NCBI GenBank assembly: GCA_017480225.1
Contig: JAFVBB010000010.1
Coordinates: 201,752-265,751 of the forward strand
Direction: 5' to 3'
DNA from: Bacteroidales bacterium
GTDB taxonomy: Bacteria; Bacteroidota; Bacteroidia; Bacteroidales; P3
Length of the DNA: 64,000 bases
The position numbers and the translations under genes were made by a program. The notes under the pieces are model-generated. The model made no database searches. It was not told the DNA's origin and was given only the letters and a program-made list of their open reading frames with translations. Shown here in pieces: positions 9,039 through 17,327 of the stretch; position 1 is the first letter of the stretch, and every line of letters starts with the position of its first letter.

Positions 9039-9737
9039 ATGGAGAAGAAGACCATCAACGCCATGTTCTTCAACGGCAGCCCCCGGAAGAACAAAAACAC
9101 CGCCGACATGCTGCAGAGCGCCATGCGCGGCGCCGAGACCGCAGGGGCTGCGACAGAACTCGTACATCTCTACGACATCGACTTCAAAGGCTGCAATAGC
9201 TGCTTCGCCTGCAAGCTGAAGAACTCGAAGTGCGACGGCGTGTGCGCCATCAAGGACGACCTGCGCCCCGTGCGTGAACGCGCCCGCAAGGCCGACGTCA
9301 TCGTGCTGGGCTCGCCGGTGTACTACAGTTACCCCACCGGCGTGACGCGCGCTTTCATGGAGCGGCTGCTGTTCCCCATCGGCACATACCTGTACGAGAA
9401 GCCCGAAGGCGGGGGCAATGGCCACCTGGGCCGCCACATCACCCTACGCGACAAGGTGATTCCCTCAGCCATGATACTCACCATGAACTGCCCCGAGGAC
9501 TATATGCGCCCAATTGGCTACCCGCCCATCCTCGACGAGAACGCCAAATGCATGGAGGACATCCTGGGCTACAGCGAGACCCTCTACGTGTGCAACACCT
9601 ACCAGTTCAGCGACTACTCGCGCTACGACTTCAACCTCTTCAGCGAGGAGGAGAAGCGGAAGTATCGCGACGAGCACTACAGCGTCGACCTGGAAAGGGC
9701 TTTCACGCTGGGCAAGCGGCTGGTGGAGATGGTCTGA
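9039..9737 (+). CDS. Iron-sulfur flavoprotein-like NAD(P)H-dependent reductase
   Basis: 232 residues from the ATG at 9039; an in-frame upstream ATG (8994) adds a Pro/Gln-rich stretch with no homologue-like features. The N-terminal flavodoxin fold shows the FMN phosphate loop NGSPRKNKNTADML and the loop GSPVYYSYPTG. Cys52, 55, 58 and 65 form CX2CX2CX6C, the compact [4Fe-4S] motif of iron-sulfur flavoproteins (Isf); Cys69 is extra. Isf proteins pass electrons to acceptors including O2 and H2O2 in anaerobes. It converges with the MBL-rubredoxin gene, separated by a strong bidirectional terminator. The physiological substrate is unknown. Confidence 0.8.
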   Translation: MEKKTINAMFFNGSPRKNKNTADMLQSAMRGAETAGAATELVHLYDIDFKGCNSCFACKLKNSKCDGVCAIKDDLRPVRERARKADVIVLGSPVYYSYPTGVTRAFMERLLFPIGTYLYEKPEGGGNGHLGRHITLRDKVIPSAMILTMNCPEDYMRPIGYPPILDENAKCMEDILGYSETLYVCNTYQFSDYSRYDFNLFSEEEKRKYRDEHYSVDLERAFTLGKRLVEMV

Positions 9738-9785
9738 AGGTCTGCCACTGCACAGCCCTCCTTAATCTGGCACCGACAAAAAACA

Positions 9786-9818
9786 CGCAGCCCCGCAGCA
9801 AAATCCTGCGGGGCTGCG
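9786..9818. terminator. Bidirectional intrinsic terminator
   Basis: A perfect 13-bp stem (CGCAGCCCCGCAG and its complement) encloses a 7-nt loop. A-run on the left (T6 on the minus strand) and CTTTCT on the right let it serve both converging genes. Confidence 0.88.
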
Positions 9819-9845
9819 CTTTCTGCCGTCGGGTGCAAAGCAGGC

Positions 9846-10787
9846 TCAAGCCTTGTTGAACTTCTCTTTCCCCTGTTTGCAGCGCGGGCAGCGCCAGTCG
9901 TCGGGCAGATCCTCGAAGGCCACACCGTCGTGCTCGGCCGGGTCGTAGACGTAGCCACAGATGGAGCACACACGCTTGCCGGAGGCCTCATTCTGCCCGA
10001 GGTCCATCTCGGCGGGCACGGTGGGCACGGGGTGGTCGAGATCCATCACGCGCCTGGCCTCGAGGTTCTCGTAGCCCTGCGGGGTGTGGGTGCCGCAATA
10101 CACGGTGGGGTGGTTGCGGACAAATTCGCGCACGCGGTCCAGCGTCTCGCGCGCGGCCTGCCTGTCGTCGAAGACCACAGAAAGCTTGTTTTCGTACAGT
10201 GCCTCGTCGACATAGGTGATGTCACCGTGGAGCATATAGAACAAGCCCTCGTTCTCGACCACCACCAGGCTGTTGCCGTTGGTGTGGCCCTTGGCCTTGA
10301 CCATGCGTATGCCGTCGCATATCTTCTGGCTTTCGGGGAAATTGTGATATGGGCCGTCGGTGAAATGCACTGGGACAAGGTTGGCTACGCCCTCAAGCTC
10401 AGCAACACCCATCTCCTCGGCGCCCACATAGACCCTCGCATTGGGGAACGAGCGCAGCTCGCCGCTATGGTCGGCGTGCTTGTGGGTGAGGAGGATTCTG
10501 GTCACCTGCTCCGGCTTGTAGCCCAGGGCTGCAAAAGCCTCCATGTAGCTGCATATGTCGCGGCCGGTGAATGCCAGCGACTTCTCGTCGGGCTTCTCCT
10601 CCGGAGTGCCTGCCGGAAGGCCGGTGTCGACAAGGATCACCTCCGAGCCGGTGTCGACCAGATAGTTTTGCAAACTGCCCCTGTAGCGAACATTGAGGTC
10701 GAACTTGTCCATTCCCTCTTCGCCACCGAAAGCAAACGGCTGGCTGTAGAAGCCGTCCTTGCGGAATTTTACTGCTTTGATCTCCAT
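9846..10787 (-). CDS. MBL-fold hydrolase fused to C-terminal rubredoxin
   Basis: 313 residues. Residues 30-235 are a metallo-beta-lactamase fold with metal ligands H102, H104, D106, H107 (HKHADH), H168, D189 and H234. Residues 270-313 are a rubredoxin with [10 protein letters not shown] (C274, C277) and DDWRCPRCK (C300, C303), a one-iron electron carrier. The body resembles lactonase/hydrolase-type MBL proteins rather than a full flavodiiron protein, since no flavodoxin domain is attached. Separate flavodoxin-like proteins are encoded on both sides, one only 10 bases upstream. An electron-transfer or O2/peroxide reducing role is inferred. The start at 10787 excludes an upstream reading-frame extension that overlaps the neighbouring gene. 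Confidence 0.85.
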   Translation of the reverse strand: MEIKAVKFRKDGFYSQPFAFGGEEGMDKFDLNVRYRGSLQNYLVDTGSEVILVDTGLPAGTPEEKPDEKSLAFTGRDICSYMEAFAALGYKPEQVTRILLTHKHADHSGELRSFPNARVYVGAEEMGVAELEGVANLVPVHFTDGPYHNFPESQKICDGIRMVKAKGHTNGNSLVVVENEGLFYMLHGDITYVDEALYENKLSVVFDDRQAARETLDRVREFVRNHPTVYCGTHTPQGYENLEARRVMDLDHPVPTVPAEMDLGQNEASGKRVCSICGYVYDPAEHDGVAFEDLPDDWRCPRCKQGKEKFNKA

Positions 10788-10797
10788 ATCTAAAAGA

Positions 10798-11340
10798 TTA
10801 TAAAGTTTTGCCCACCAGGTATGCCTCATCGTAGGCCTGAGTGCCGACCACCTCGCCTTTCTCGGTGGCACCGCCGCCGTAGACGCGTGCACGGACGCGC
10901 ATGTCGTCGAAACAGTCGACGAAGCCCTGCATGGCGTCCATGGCACGGTCGAGCTGCGCATGGCTGTCATCCATGGCTGTGACCATGTAGACCACATCCT
11001 TGCCGCGCAGGTGACCGTAGAGAGGGTTGAGTCTGTCGAGAAATGTCTTCATTTGGCCAGTCACGCTGTAGTAATACACAGGTGTGCAAAGCACAAGCAC
11101 GTCGGCCTCGAGCACACGTGGCAGCAGGGCATTGATGTCGTCGCGCTGCACGCAGGCCTTCCTGTCGGGCAGGCAGGCCAGGCATCCGTGGCAGAAGCCC
11201 ATTCTCAAATCGCGTATATAGACAGTCTCAACGGTGTGGCCCGCCTCTACGGCACCTGAAGCCAGCCGCGCGGCCAGCAGGTCGCTGTTGCCATTCTTGC
11301 GCGGGCTGCCGCAAATGATCAGTATTCTCTTCATCATCAC
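10798..11340 (-). CDS. Iron-sulfur flavoprotein-like flavodoxin-family protein
   Basis: 180 residues; starts [19 protein letters not shown], a flavodoxin-fold FMN-binding loop. Cys50, 53, 56 and 63 form CX2CX2CX6C, as in Isf [4Fe-4S] proteins, followed by the acidic [17 protein letters not shown] is the second FMN loop. The initiating codon could be any of the three leading Met codons. The gene is first of a two-gene operon with the MBL-rubredoxin gene and is a paralogue of the flavoprotein at 9039-9737. Likely role: feeding electrons from NAD(P)H or ferredoxin to the rubredoxin module (inference). Confidence 0.83.
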   Translation of the reverse strand: MMMKRILIICGSPRKNGNSDLLAARLASGAVEAGHTVETVYIRDLRMGFCHGCLACLPDRKACVQRDDINALLPRVLEADVLVLCTPVYYYSVTGQMKTFLDRLNPLYGHLRGKDVVYMVTAMDDSHAQLDRAMDAMQGFVDCFDDMRVRARVYGGGATEKGEVVGTQAYDEAYLVGKTL

Positions 11341-11665
11341 TTAAGTTTTTGGTAAACATACCCATTTGCCCCGACAACGCGCCACACGATCAGATTATTG
11401 TGCCCGGCGAGACTCCGGTACGCGTCGGCTTTCAGTCAGCGATTGACAAACTGTTGACACCACAAGCGGACAGACGCGGCATATTCACACGTAAAACATT
11501 GTGACCTACGCGCATACTAATTTTTTTACATGCAATTGAAAAACTTTGGCCAAACTATCGAAAAAAAGCAGTACATTTGCACATTGCAACATTCCCGCAC
11601 CATTGTGCCTAAACGACACATGGATAGGGGGTTGTATTTTTTGGCTTGATTATAAAAACAACAAC
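11341..11665. other. Intergenic region upstream of purH
   Basis: 325 bases between divergent genes. It contains the purH promoter-like element (11545-11579) and an AT-rich tract near 11520. An ATG at 11546 would extend purH by 40 unrelated residues but lies inside the promoter. I see no recognisable purine riboswitch. Confidence 0.55.
11545..11579 (+). promoter_or_regulatory. Putative promoter of purH
   Basis: TTTG (11545-11548) and TACATTTG (11572-11579), 27 bases from start to start, match the Bacteroidetes -33/-7 consensus. They lie about 90 bases before the purH ATG. Confidence 0.7.
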
Positions 11666-13219
11666 ATGGAACCCATACGCATAAAATCAGCTCTCATCTC
11701 CGTCTACTACAAGGACGGCCTGGAGAGTATCGTTAAAGCCCTCGACGCCGAAGGAGTGACCATCTACTCGACCGGCGGCACCTACAAGTTCATACATGAC
11801 CTCGGCATAGAGCCCATCGCCGTGGAGACACTGACCGGCTATCCGTCCATTCTTGGAGGTCGCGTAAAGACACTGCACCCGAAGGTGTTCGGCGGCATAC
11901 TTGCCCGCCGCGACATATACAGCGACGGCGAGCAGCTGGCCGAATACGAGATACCGGAGATTGACCTTGTGATTGTCGACCTCTACCCCTTCGAGCAGAC
12001 CGTGGCCAGCAAAGCCCCGGAGCAGGACATCATTGAGAAGATAGACATCGGCGGCATCAGCCTCATCCGCGCGGCGGCAAAGAATTTCAACGACGTGGTG
12101 ATTGTGCCGGCAGTGGACTACTACAAAGAGTTCCTCGACATCTATACCGCCCAGCAGGGCTGCACCACACTGGAGCAGCGCCACCGCTTCGCGACCTACG
12201 CTTTCGGCGTGAGCAGCCACTACGACACAGCCATCCTCAGCCACTTCAAAAAGGTAGAAGGCTGTGAAGAGAACAGCATGGAGGTGTTGCAGTCGGCATT
12301 CAAAGCCGGTTTCCCGCACAACGAGCTGCGCTACGGCGAGAACCCTCACCAAAAGGGCGTCTTCTACGGCGATCTGGACGGCTGCTTCGACAAACTGAAC
12401 GGCAAGGAGATTAGTTATAACAACCTGGGCGACATCGACGCGGCCTGCGCGCTGATCGACGACTTCGCCGGGCAGACGGCCTTCGCCATACTGAAGCACA
12501 ACAACGCCTGCGGCATGGCCGTGCGCCCCACCCTCCTTGAAGCTTGGAAAGATGCCCTGGCTGGCGACCCCGTGAGCGCCTTCGGAGGGGTGCTCATCAC
12601 CAACCAGCGCATCACAAAAGAGGTGGCCGAGGAGATGCACAAGATATTCTTCGAAGTGTGCATAGCTCCAGCCTACGACGACGACGCCCTCGAAGTGCTG
12701 CGCGGCAAGAAGAACCGCATCATCCTGCGTCGCAAAAACTTCCACATGGCCAACCCGACATTCCGCTCGGTGCTTAACGGAATACTGGTGCAGGAGCGCG
12801 ACACGGTGGTGCCCACATCGGCCGACATGCAGCAAAGCGTCACAAGCACCGCCATCACCGCCAGCCAGGCCGACGACCTGGCCTTTGCGACCATACTCGT
12901 GAAGCACACGAAGAGCAACGCCATCGTGCTGGCCAAGAACTGCCAGCTGCTTGCCAGCGGCACAGGCCAGACCAGCCGCGTAGACGCGCTGCGCCAGGCC
13001 ATAGCCAAGGCTCAGAGCTTCGGCTTCGACCTTCATGGCGCCGTCATGGCCAGCGATGCATTCTTCCCATTCCCCGACTGCGTGGAGATTGCCCACGAGG
13101 CAGGCATCACAGCTGTGGCGCATCCAGGAGGCAGCATACACGACCAGGACAGCATCGATTACTGCGAGAAGAACCACATGGGCATGGCAATCACCGGAAA
13201 GCGCCACTTCAAGCACTAA
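11666..13219 (+). CDS. purH: Bifunctional AICAR transformylase / IMP cyclohydrolase
   Basis: Catalyses the last two steps of IMP synthesis. 517 residues. The N-terminal MGS-like cyclohydrolase domain shows ALISVYYKDGLE, STGGTYKFI and GGRVKTLHPKVFGGIL. The transformylase part shows ELRYGENPHQKG and LKHNNACGMA, containing the catalytic Lys-His pair; KHNNACG replaces the commoner KHTNPCG. The C-terminal AHPGGSIHDQDSI is typical. The ATG at 11666 gives the family start. mreB follows 36 bases downstream, so the two are probably co-transcribed. Confidence 0.95.
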   Translation: MEPIRIKSALISVYYKDGLESIVKALDAEGVTIYSTGGTYKFIHDLGIEPIAVETLTGYPSILGGRVKTLHPKVFGGILARRDIYSDGEQLAEYEIPEIDLVIVDLYPFEQTVASKAPEQDIIEKIDIGGISLIRAAAKNFNDVVIVPAVDYYKEFLDIYTAQQGCTTLEQRHRFATYAFGVSSHYDTAILSHFKKVEGCEENSMEVLQSAFKAGFPHNELRYGENPHQKGVFYGDLDGCFDKLNGKEISYNNLGDIDAACALIDDFAGQTAFAILKHNNACGMAVRPTLLEAWKDALAGDPVSAFGGVLITNQRITKEVAEEMHKIFFEVCIAPAYDDDALEVLRGKKNRIILRRKNFHMANPTFRSVLNGILVQERDTVVPTSADMQQSVTSTAITASQADDLAFATILVKHTKSNAIVLAKNCQLLASGTGQTSRVDALRQAIAKAQSFGFDLHGAVMASDAFFPFPDCVEIAHEAGITAVAHPGGSIHDQDSIDYCEKNHMGMAITGKRHFKH

Positions 13220-13255
13220 CCCAACACACATACATCCATTACAATACAAGACAAA

Positions 13256-14278
13256 ATGGGACTCCTGTCATTTTTCAATAAAGAGATAGCGATGGATCTC
13301 GGCACCGCCAACTCCATCGTGATATACAACGGCAAGATTGTGGTCAACGAGCCCTCCATTGTGGCCTACGACCGCAACAACCGCAAGATAATAGCTGTAG
13401 GCAAGCAAGCGCAGATGATGGAAGGGCGCACCGACCGCAACATAGAGACCATTCGACCACTGCGCGGCGGTGTAATTGCAGACTTCGAGATGGCGCAACA
13501 GCTCATTCGCCAGCTCATCGCCAAGGCCGGTGTAGGGAGGTCGATACTGCCGCCCTCGCTGCGTATGGTAATTTGCATACCCAGCGGCATCACCAACGTT
13601 GAGGAACGTGCTGTGCGCGAGAGCGCCGAGCAGGCCGGAGCCAAAGAAATCCGCATGATCCATGAGCCCATGGCGGCTGCCATCGGCGCTGACATCGACG
13701 TGCTCAAACCGCAGGGCCACATGGTGGTAGACATCGGAGGCGGCACTGCCGAGATTGCCGTCATATCACTCGGCGGCATTGTTTGCAACAATTCCATACG
13801 CATCGCTGGCGACGTGTTCAACGACAACATTGTGGACTATATGAAGCGCCAGCACAACATGGTTATCGGCATACGCACTGCCGAGGAGGTAAAGATGAAG
13901 GTTGGCGCCGCCGTGAGCGAACTGGCCGAGCCGCCGGAGGACTTCTGCACCACAGGGCGTGACCAGCTAACCGGCCTGCCAAAGCAAATCAGCGTCAACT
14001 ACAAGGAAATTGCCCACGCACTCGACAAGAGTATTGCAAGCATAGAGCAGGCCATACTCGACACACTTGCCATCACTCCGCCCGAACTGGCCTCGGACAT
14101 CTACACCACCGGCATACACCTGGCTGGCGGCGGCGCGCTGCTGCGCGGACTGGACCAGCGCGTGAAGAGCAAGACCAAGCTCGATGTGCATATTGTACCC
14201 GAACCGCTCAGCGCTGTGGCGCGCGGCACAGGCAAGGCACTGAAGAACTTCAACACCTACCAGTTTTTGGTGAGGTAA
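13256..14278 (+). CDS. mreB: Rod shape-determining protein MreB
   Basis: Actin-like ATPase that guides lateral wall synthesis at the inner membrane. 340 residues, full length. Seen: N-terminal amphipathic MGLLSFFNKEIAMDLGTANS, IHEPMAAAIGA, the phosphate-2 motif VVDIGGGTAEIAVIS and the adenosine motif LAGGGALLRGLD. In many Bacteroidales purH-mreB is followed by mreC, mreD, pbp2 and rodA; here gcvT follows 42 bases downstream, so those partners must lie elsewhere or be missing. Confidence 0.96.
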   Translation: MGLLSFFNKEIAMDLGTANSIVIYNGKIVVNEPSIVAYDRNNRKIIAVGKQAQMMEGRTDRNIETIRPLRGGVIADFEMAQQLIRQLIAKAGVGRSILPPSLRMVICIPSGITNVEERAVRESAEQAGAKEIRMIHEPMAAAIGADIDVLKPQGHMVVDIGGGTAEIAVISLGGIVCNNSIRIAGDVFNDNIVDYMKRQHNMVIGIRTAEEVKMKVGAAVSELAEPPEDFCTTGRDQLTGLPKQISVNYKEIAHALDKSIASIEQAILDTLAITPPELASDIYTTGIHLAGGGALLRGLDQRVKSKTKLDVHIVPEPLSAVARGTGKALKNFNTYQFLVR

Positions 14279-14320
14279 AGACTTAATCAGTAAAGAACAA
14301 ACAAACAACACACATACATA

Positions 14321-15427
14321 ATGAAGACAACCCCATACACCGACCTCCACATCGCGCTCGGCGCGAAGATGGCCGAATTCGCAGGCTACAACATGCCTAT
14401 CCAGTACACCACACTGATTGAGGAGCACAACAATGTGCGCAACAATGTCGGTGTGTTCGACGTGAGCCACATGGGTGAGTTCCGCGCCCGCGGTCCCGTG
14501 GCCAAACACTTCATGCAGTACGTCACCACCAACAACGTTGAGGACCTCTTCGACGGCAAGGTGCAGTACACCTGCCTGCCCAACGGTCAGGGCGGCGTGG
14601 TAGACGACATGCTGGTCTATCGCGTGCATGACGACGAGTACTTCATGGTTCCCAACGCTGCCAATATCGACAAAGACTGGGCTTGGATGAGCCAAATTGC
14701 CGACAAGATGGGCATGGAGCTCGGCCGCGACTTCGTGAACGAGAGCGAGCAGTGGGCACAGCTGGCCGTGCAGGGTCCCAACGCACTGAAGGCCATGCAG
14801 AAGCTCACCGACGAGAACATCGTCGACATGGAATACTACACCTTCAAGATACTCACCTTTGCGGGCATCCCCGACATCATTCTCTCCACCACCGGATACA
14901 CCGGCGCTGGCGGATGCGAAATCTACATTCCGCGCGAGAAAGCCATCGAGGTGTGGAACGCCGTCTTTGAGGCAGGCAAGGAATATGGCATCATGCCCGC
15001 AGGCCTGGGTTGCCGCGACACACTGCGTCTTGAGAAGGGCTTCGCCCTTTACGGCCACGAGATGGACGACACCGTCAGCCCACTCGAGGCTCCGCTGGCC
15101 TTCATCGTCAAGCTGAAAGCCGAGAACAACAGCTTCATCAACAAAGAACTCCTCCTGGCACAGAAAGCCGCAGGCTTCAAGCGCAAAGTGGCTGGCTTCG
15201 AGATGGTGGATCGCGGCATTGCCCGCAACGGATACGAGGTGTGCGACGCAGAGGGCAACAAGATAGGCGAGGTGCGCAGCGGATCACCCAGCCCGAGTAC
15301 TGGCAAGAACATTGGTACCGCTCTCATCAAGGCCGAGTTCGCCAAGGTCGGCACCGAGATTTACATCAAAATCCGCGAGAAACTGGTCAAGGCCGTCACC
15401 GTAAAGATGCCCTTCTACGAAGGTTGA
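14321..15427 (+). CDS. gcvT: Glycine cleavage system aminomethyltransferase (T protein)
   Basis: Transfers the methylene group from the lipoylated H protein to tetrahydrofolate, releasing ammonia. 368 residues. Seen: LAEFAGYNMPIQY-like opening, GVFDVSHMGEF, ISTTGYTGAGGCEIYIP and the late IGEVRSGSPSPSTGKNIG folate-side segment. No gcvH or gcvP is nearby. A perfect palindromic terminator (15448-15481) follows the stop. Confidence 0.95.
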   Translation: MKTTPYTDLHIALGAKMAEFAGYNMPIQYTTLIEEHNNVRNNVGVFDVSHMGEFRARGPVAKHFMQYVTTNNVEDLFDGKVQYTCLPNGQGGVVDDMLVYRVHDDEYFMVPNAANIDKDWAWMSQIADKMGMELGRDFVNESEQWAQLAVQGPNALKAMQKLTDENIVDMEYYTFKILTFAGIPDIILSTTGYTGAGGCEIYIPREKAIEVWNAVFEAGKEYGIMPAGLGCRDTLRLEKGFALYGHEMDDTVSPLEAPLAFIVKLKAENNSFINKELLLAQKAAGFKRKVAGFEMVDRGIARNGYEVCDAEGNKIGEVRSGSPSPSTGKNIGTALIKAEFAKVGTEIYIKIREKLVKAVTVKMPFYEG

Positions 15428-15447
15428 TTACCAAAGACTGTCAACAC

Positions 15448-15481
15448 AAAGCCCCGCGAAACAGCTGTTTCGCGGGGCTTT
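15448..15481. terminator. Bidirectional terminator between gcvT and the kinase operon
   Basis: A fully palindromic 34-base sequence whose arm reads AAAGCCCCGCGAAACA is followed by TTCCTTT on the plus strand. It sits between converging genes and can end both transcripts. Confidence 0.88.
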
Positions 15482-15494
15482 CCTTTCGAGCCAA

Positions 15495-17126
15495 CTATGC
15501 GCCATGATGGCGTTGTTTGGCCTTGATGCGTCGCTTTTCGTAGTCTATTGGCCTGTGCCCGTCGAGCATGGAGGTCCTGACTGTGTTGATGGTCATTTTC
15601 GTGTCGCAGTATGCCAGCACTTCGAGGTTGAACACAAGCCGCCTGGCATATTCCCTTATTTCGGCGTCGGCCTTGATGCGGCGAGCCTCGAGAGCCTTTT
15701 TCACCGACTCACGCTCGGCGTCGGTGGCAATCTTCATCTTCTCACGCTCCTCGTCGGTGAGGGTGCACAACTTCTGAACGCGTTCCACCACCTCGTTGTC
15801 GCGCACGCCGATGCCGTTAGCCGCTGGCTTGCCTTCGGCGTCACAGCCTGTGCCAACCGATTTGGCAAAGCGATTCATGTCCATGGTCGAAAGAAGCACA
15901 CTCATGTTGGTCTCCAGCACACTGACGGCTCCTTTCCGTTGCCACCGCATCATGATGTCGACTAATGACGTTATGAGCCTCTCCTCTAGTCCGGTCCACT
16001 TCGACTGCTCGAGCCACTTGGAATGCTTGTCGAGGCTGCTCTCACGGTAGTCGTCGATACTGCTCAAAAGGTCGGCCATCGACACCGGCCCCAAATTGGT
16101 GAGGGCGTAGGTTATCGTCATGGCTGGATCGGCAAACTCCTCGCTTGGCAGGGCGGCGGTCGTCGCACTGATACGGCTCACAATATACTCTGACAGACTG
16201 ATGCACGATTCGGTCCTCACCTTGCGCAGCGTGCGCTTGGTGATGTCGGCTCCATTGGCCAGCCTGGCAACCTCGCCTTCAAGAGAGCGGCCAATCCAGC
16301 GCGGCAGCAGCCGTTGCACGCTTCGTATCGCACGCTGGCGCCGCTCAGCGCGCTTCACACTGGCCACCTCCTTCTCGTAGAGCTTGTTGACGCACACATC
16401 GACGTAGTACTCAATATCGAACACGTTGGCTATTATCCGGCTCGATATTTCCATAAGGTTTTTGCCCAGCACGCGCAGACGCACCCGCTCGCCGTCGGCG
16501 GCAAAAAGCGACGCCTCGGGCGGTACAACATATGAGCTGTGTGGCAGCGGCTTGTCGGCCAACATTATTTCCGAAGCCTCGGCCAGATAGTTGTTGTACT
16601 CCACAATAAGCTCGTGTGTCTCCGACACCTTGTCGTAGAGTTCAGGCATACCATAAATCTCGTACTTTTCGGGCAGAGTCTTACCCATGGGCAGGCGCAT
16701 GTTGCAGAGCATCACCCGCGCCGGATATCGATTGTAGAAGTAAAGATCCTCGCCGCGTCGGCTCTCCTGGCTAACGTCGATTATCGACTGCCAGTCCTTA
16801 CCACGCTCGAAGAGGATGAGCAGCGGCACATAGTTGTCGTAGACCTTCTTTACCAGTGGCCAAAGCGAGGGGTGGCGGTTGTTTGACTCTTCGAGCGAGC
16901 GTGCCGACTGACGCTGATAGATGTAGCCCTTGTAGGCATAGACGGCGGCCAGCACGCCAGCCACCGCCGCCACCACACCCATGGCCATAGCCAAAATCGA
17001 CACACGTCCGTCAACCACATCCAGCATATCGGTCAGCGAGTGCTTGGGACGAGTGTGCTGCGACACCTCGGAAAGGGTATCGTGTATGCGCCCCATCTGC
17101 TGGAATATTAGAGAATCGTTTTCCAT
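15495..17126 (-). CDS. Membrane-anchored protein of unknown function, last gene of the kinase operon
   Basis: 543 residues. One strong hydrophobic segment at about 43-66 (ILAMAMGVVAAVAGVLAAVYAY) follows a short polar N-terminus; the rest is soluble, mostly helical, rich in Arg/Glu/Lys and ends RRIKAKQRHHGA. No catalytic motif or known family is visible. It lies 13 bases after the 59-residue zinc-ribbon gene and is the distal gene of the vWA-phosphatase-kinase operon, so it may be a membrane tether, receptor or kinase substrate of that system. That role is inference from position only. Confidence 0.6.
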   Translation of the reverse strand: MENDSLIFQQMGRIHDTLSEVSQHTRPKHSLTDMLDVVDGRVSILAMAMGVVAAVAGVLAAVYAYKGYIYQRQSARSLEESNNRHPSLWPLVKKVYDNYVPLLILFERGKDWQSIIDVSQESRRGEDLYFYNRYPARVMLCNMRLPMGKTLPEKYEIYGMPELYDKVSETHELIVEYNNYLAEASEIMLADKPLPHSSYVVPPEASLFAADGERVRLRVLGKNLMEISSRIIANVFDIEYYVDVCVNKLYEKEVASVKRAERRQRAIRSVQRLLPRWIGRSLEGEVARLANGADITKRTLRKVRTESCISLSEYIVSRISATTAALPSEEFADPAMTITYALTNLGPVSMADLLSSIDDYRESSLDKHSKWLEQSKWTGLEERLITSLVDIMMRWQRKGAVSVLETNMSVLLSTMDMNRFAKSVGTGCDAEGKPAANGIGVRDNEVVERVQKLCTLTDEEREKMKIATDAERESVKKALEARRIKADAEIREYARRLVFNLEVLAYCDTKMTINTVRTSMLDGHRPIDYEKRRIKAKQRHHGA

Positions 17127-17139
17127 TCTTTGACGTAAA

Positions 17140-17319
17140 CTATTTCATTCGTAAATCGTAGCCACACACGCCGCAGTAATTGTCGCCGTGGTTGGGAGTA
17201 CCGCATAAGGGACAGAAAGCTGCCACCTTCGGCTCGGCTGAGAGAGACCTGCCGCACACTGGACAGACGGTCTGTGTGTCGCTTACGGCCGCTTCGCAAT
17301 AGTTGCAGAGTTTAAGCAT
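17140..17319 (-). CDS. Small double zinc-ribbon protein
   Basis: 59 residues, starting MLKLCNYCEAAVSD and ending GYDLRMK. Four Cys pairs at 5/8, 19/22, 36/39 and 49/52 (CNYC, CPVC, CPLC, CGVC) make two zinc ribbons. It is 8 bases after the kinase gene at 17328-18677 and 13 bases before the next gene, so it is translated within the operon. In TerY-P systems a similar ribbon is fused to the kinase; here it would be a separate polypeptide. Probably a protein-protein adaptor (inference). Confidence 0.8.
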   Translation of the reverse strand: MLKLCNYCEAAVSDTQTVCPVCGRSLSAEPKVAAFCPLCGTPNHGDNYCGVCGYDLRMK

Positions 17320-17327
17320 ATCTTATG

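Noticed and set aside
11546-11665. Start of purH at 11546
   Set aside because: The extra 40 residues overlap the promoter elements and do not belong to the family; MEPIRIKSAL at 11666 is the normal N-terminus.
17108-17299. 63-codon frame starting MRSGRKRH
   Set aside because: It is the shifted frame of the real 59-residue zinc-ribbon gene, which keeps eight Cys in CxxC pairs.
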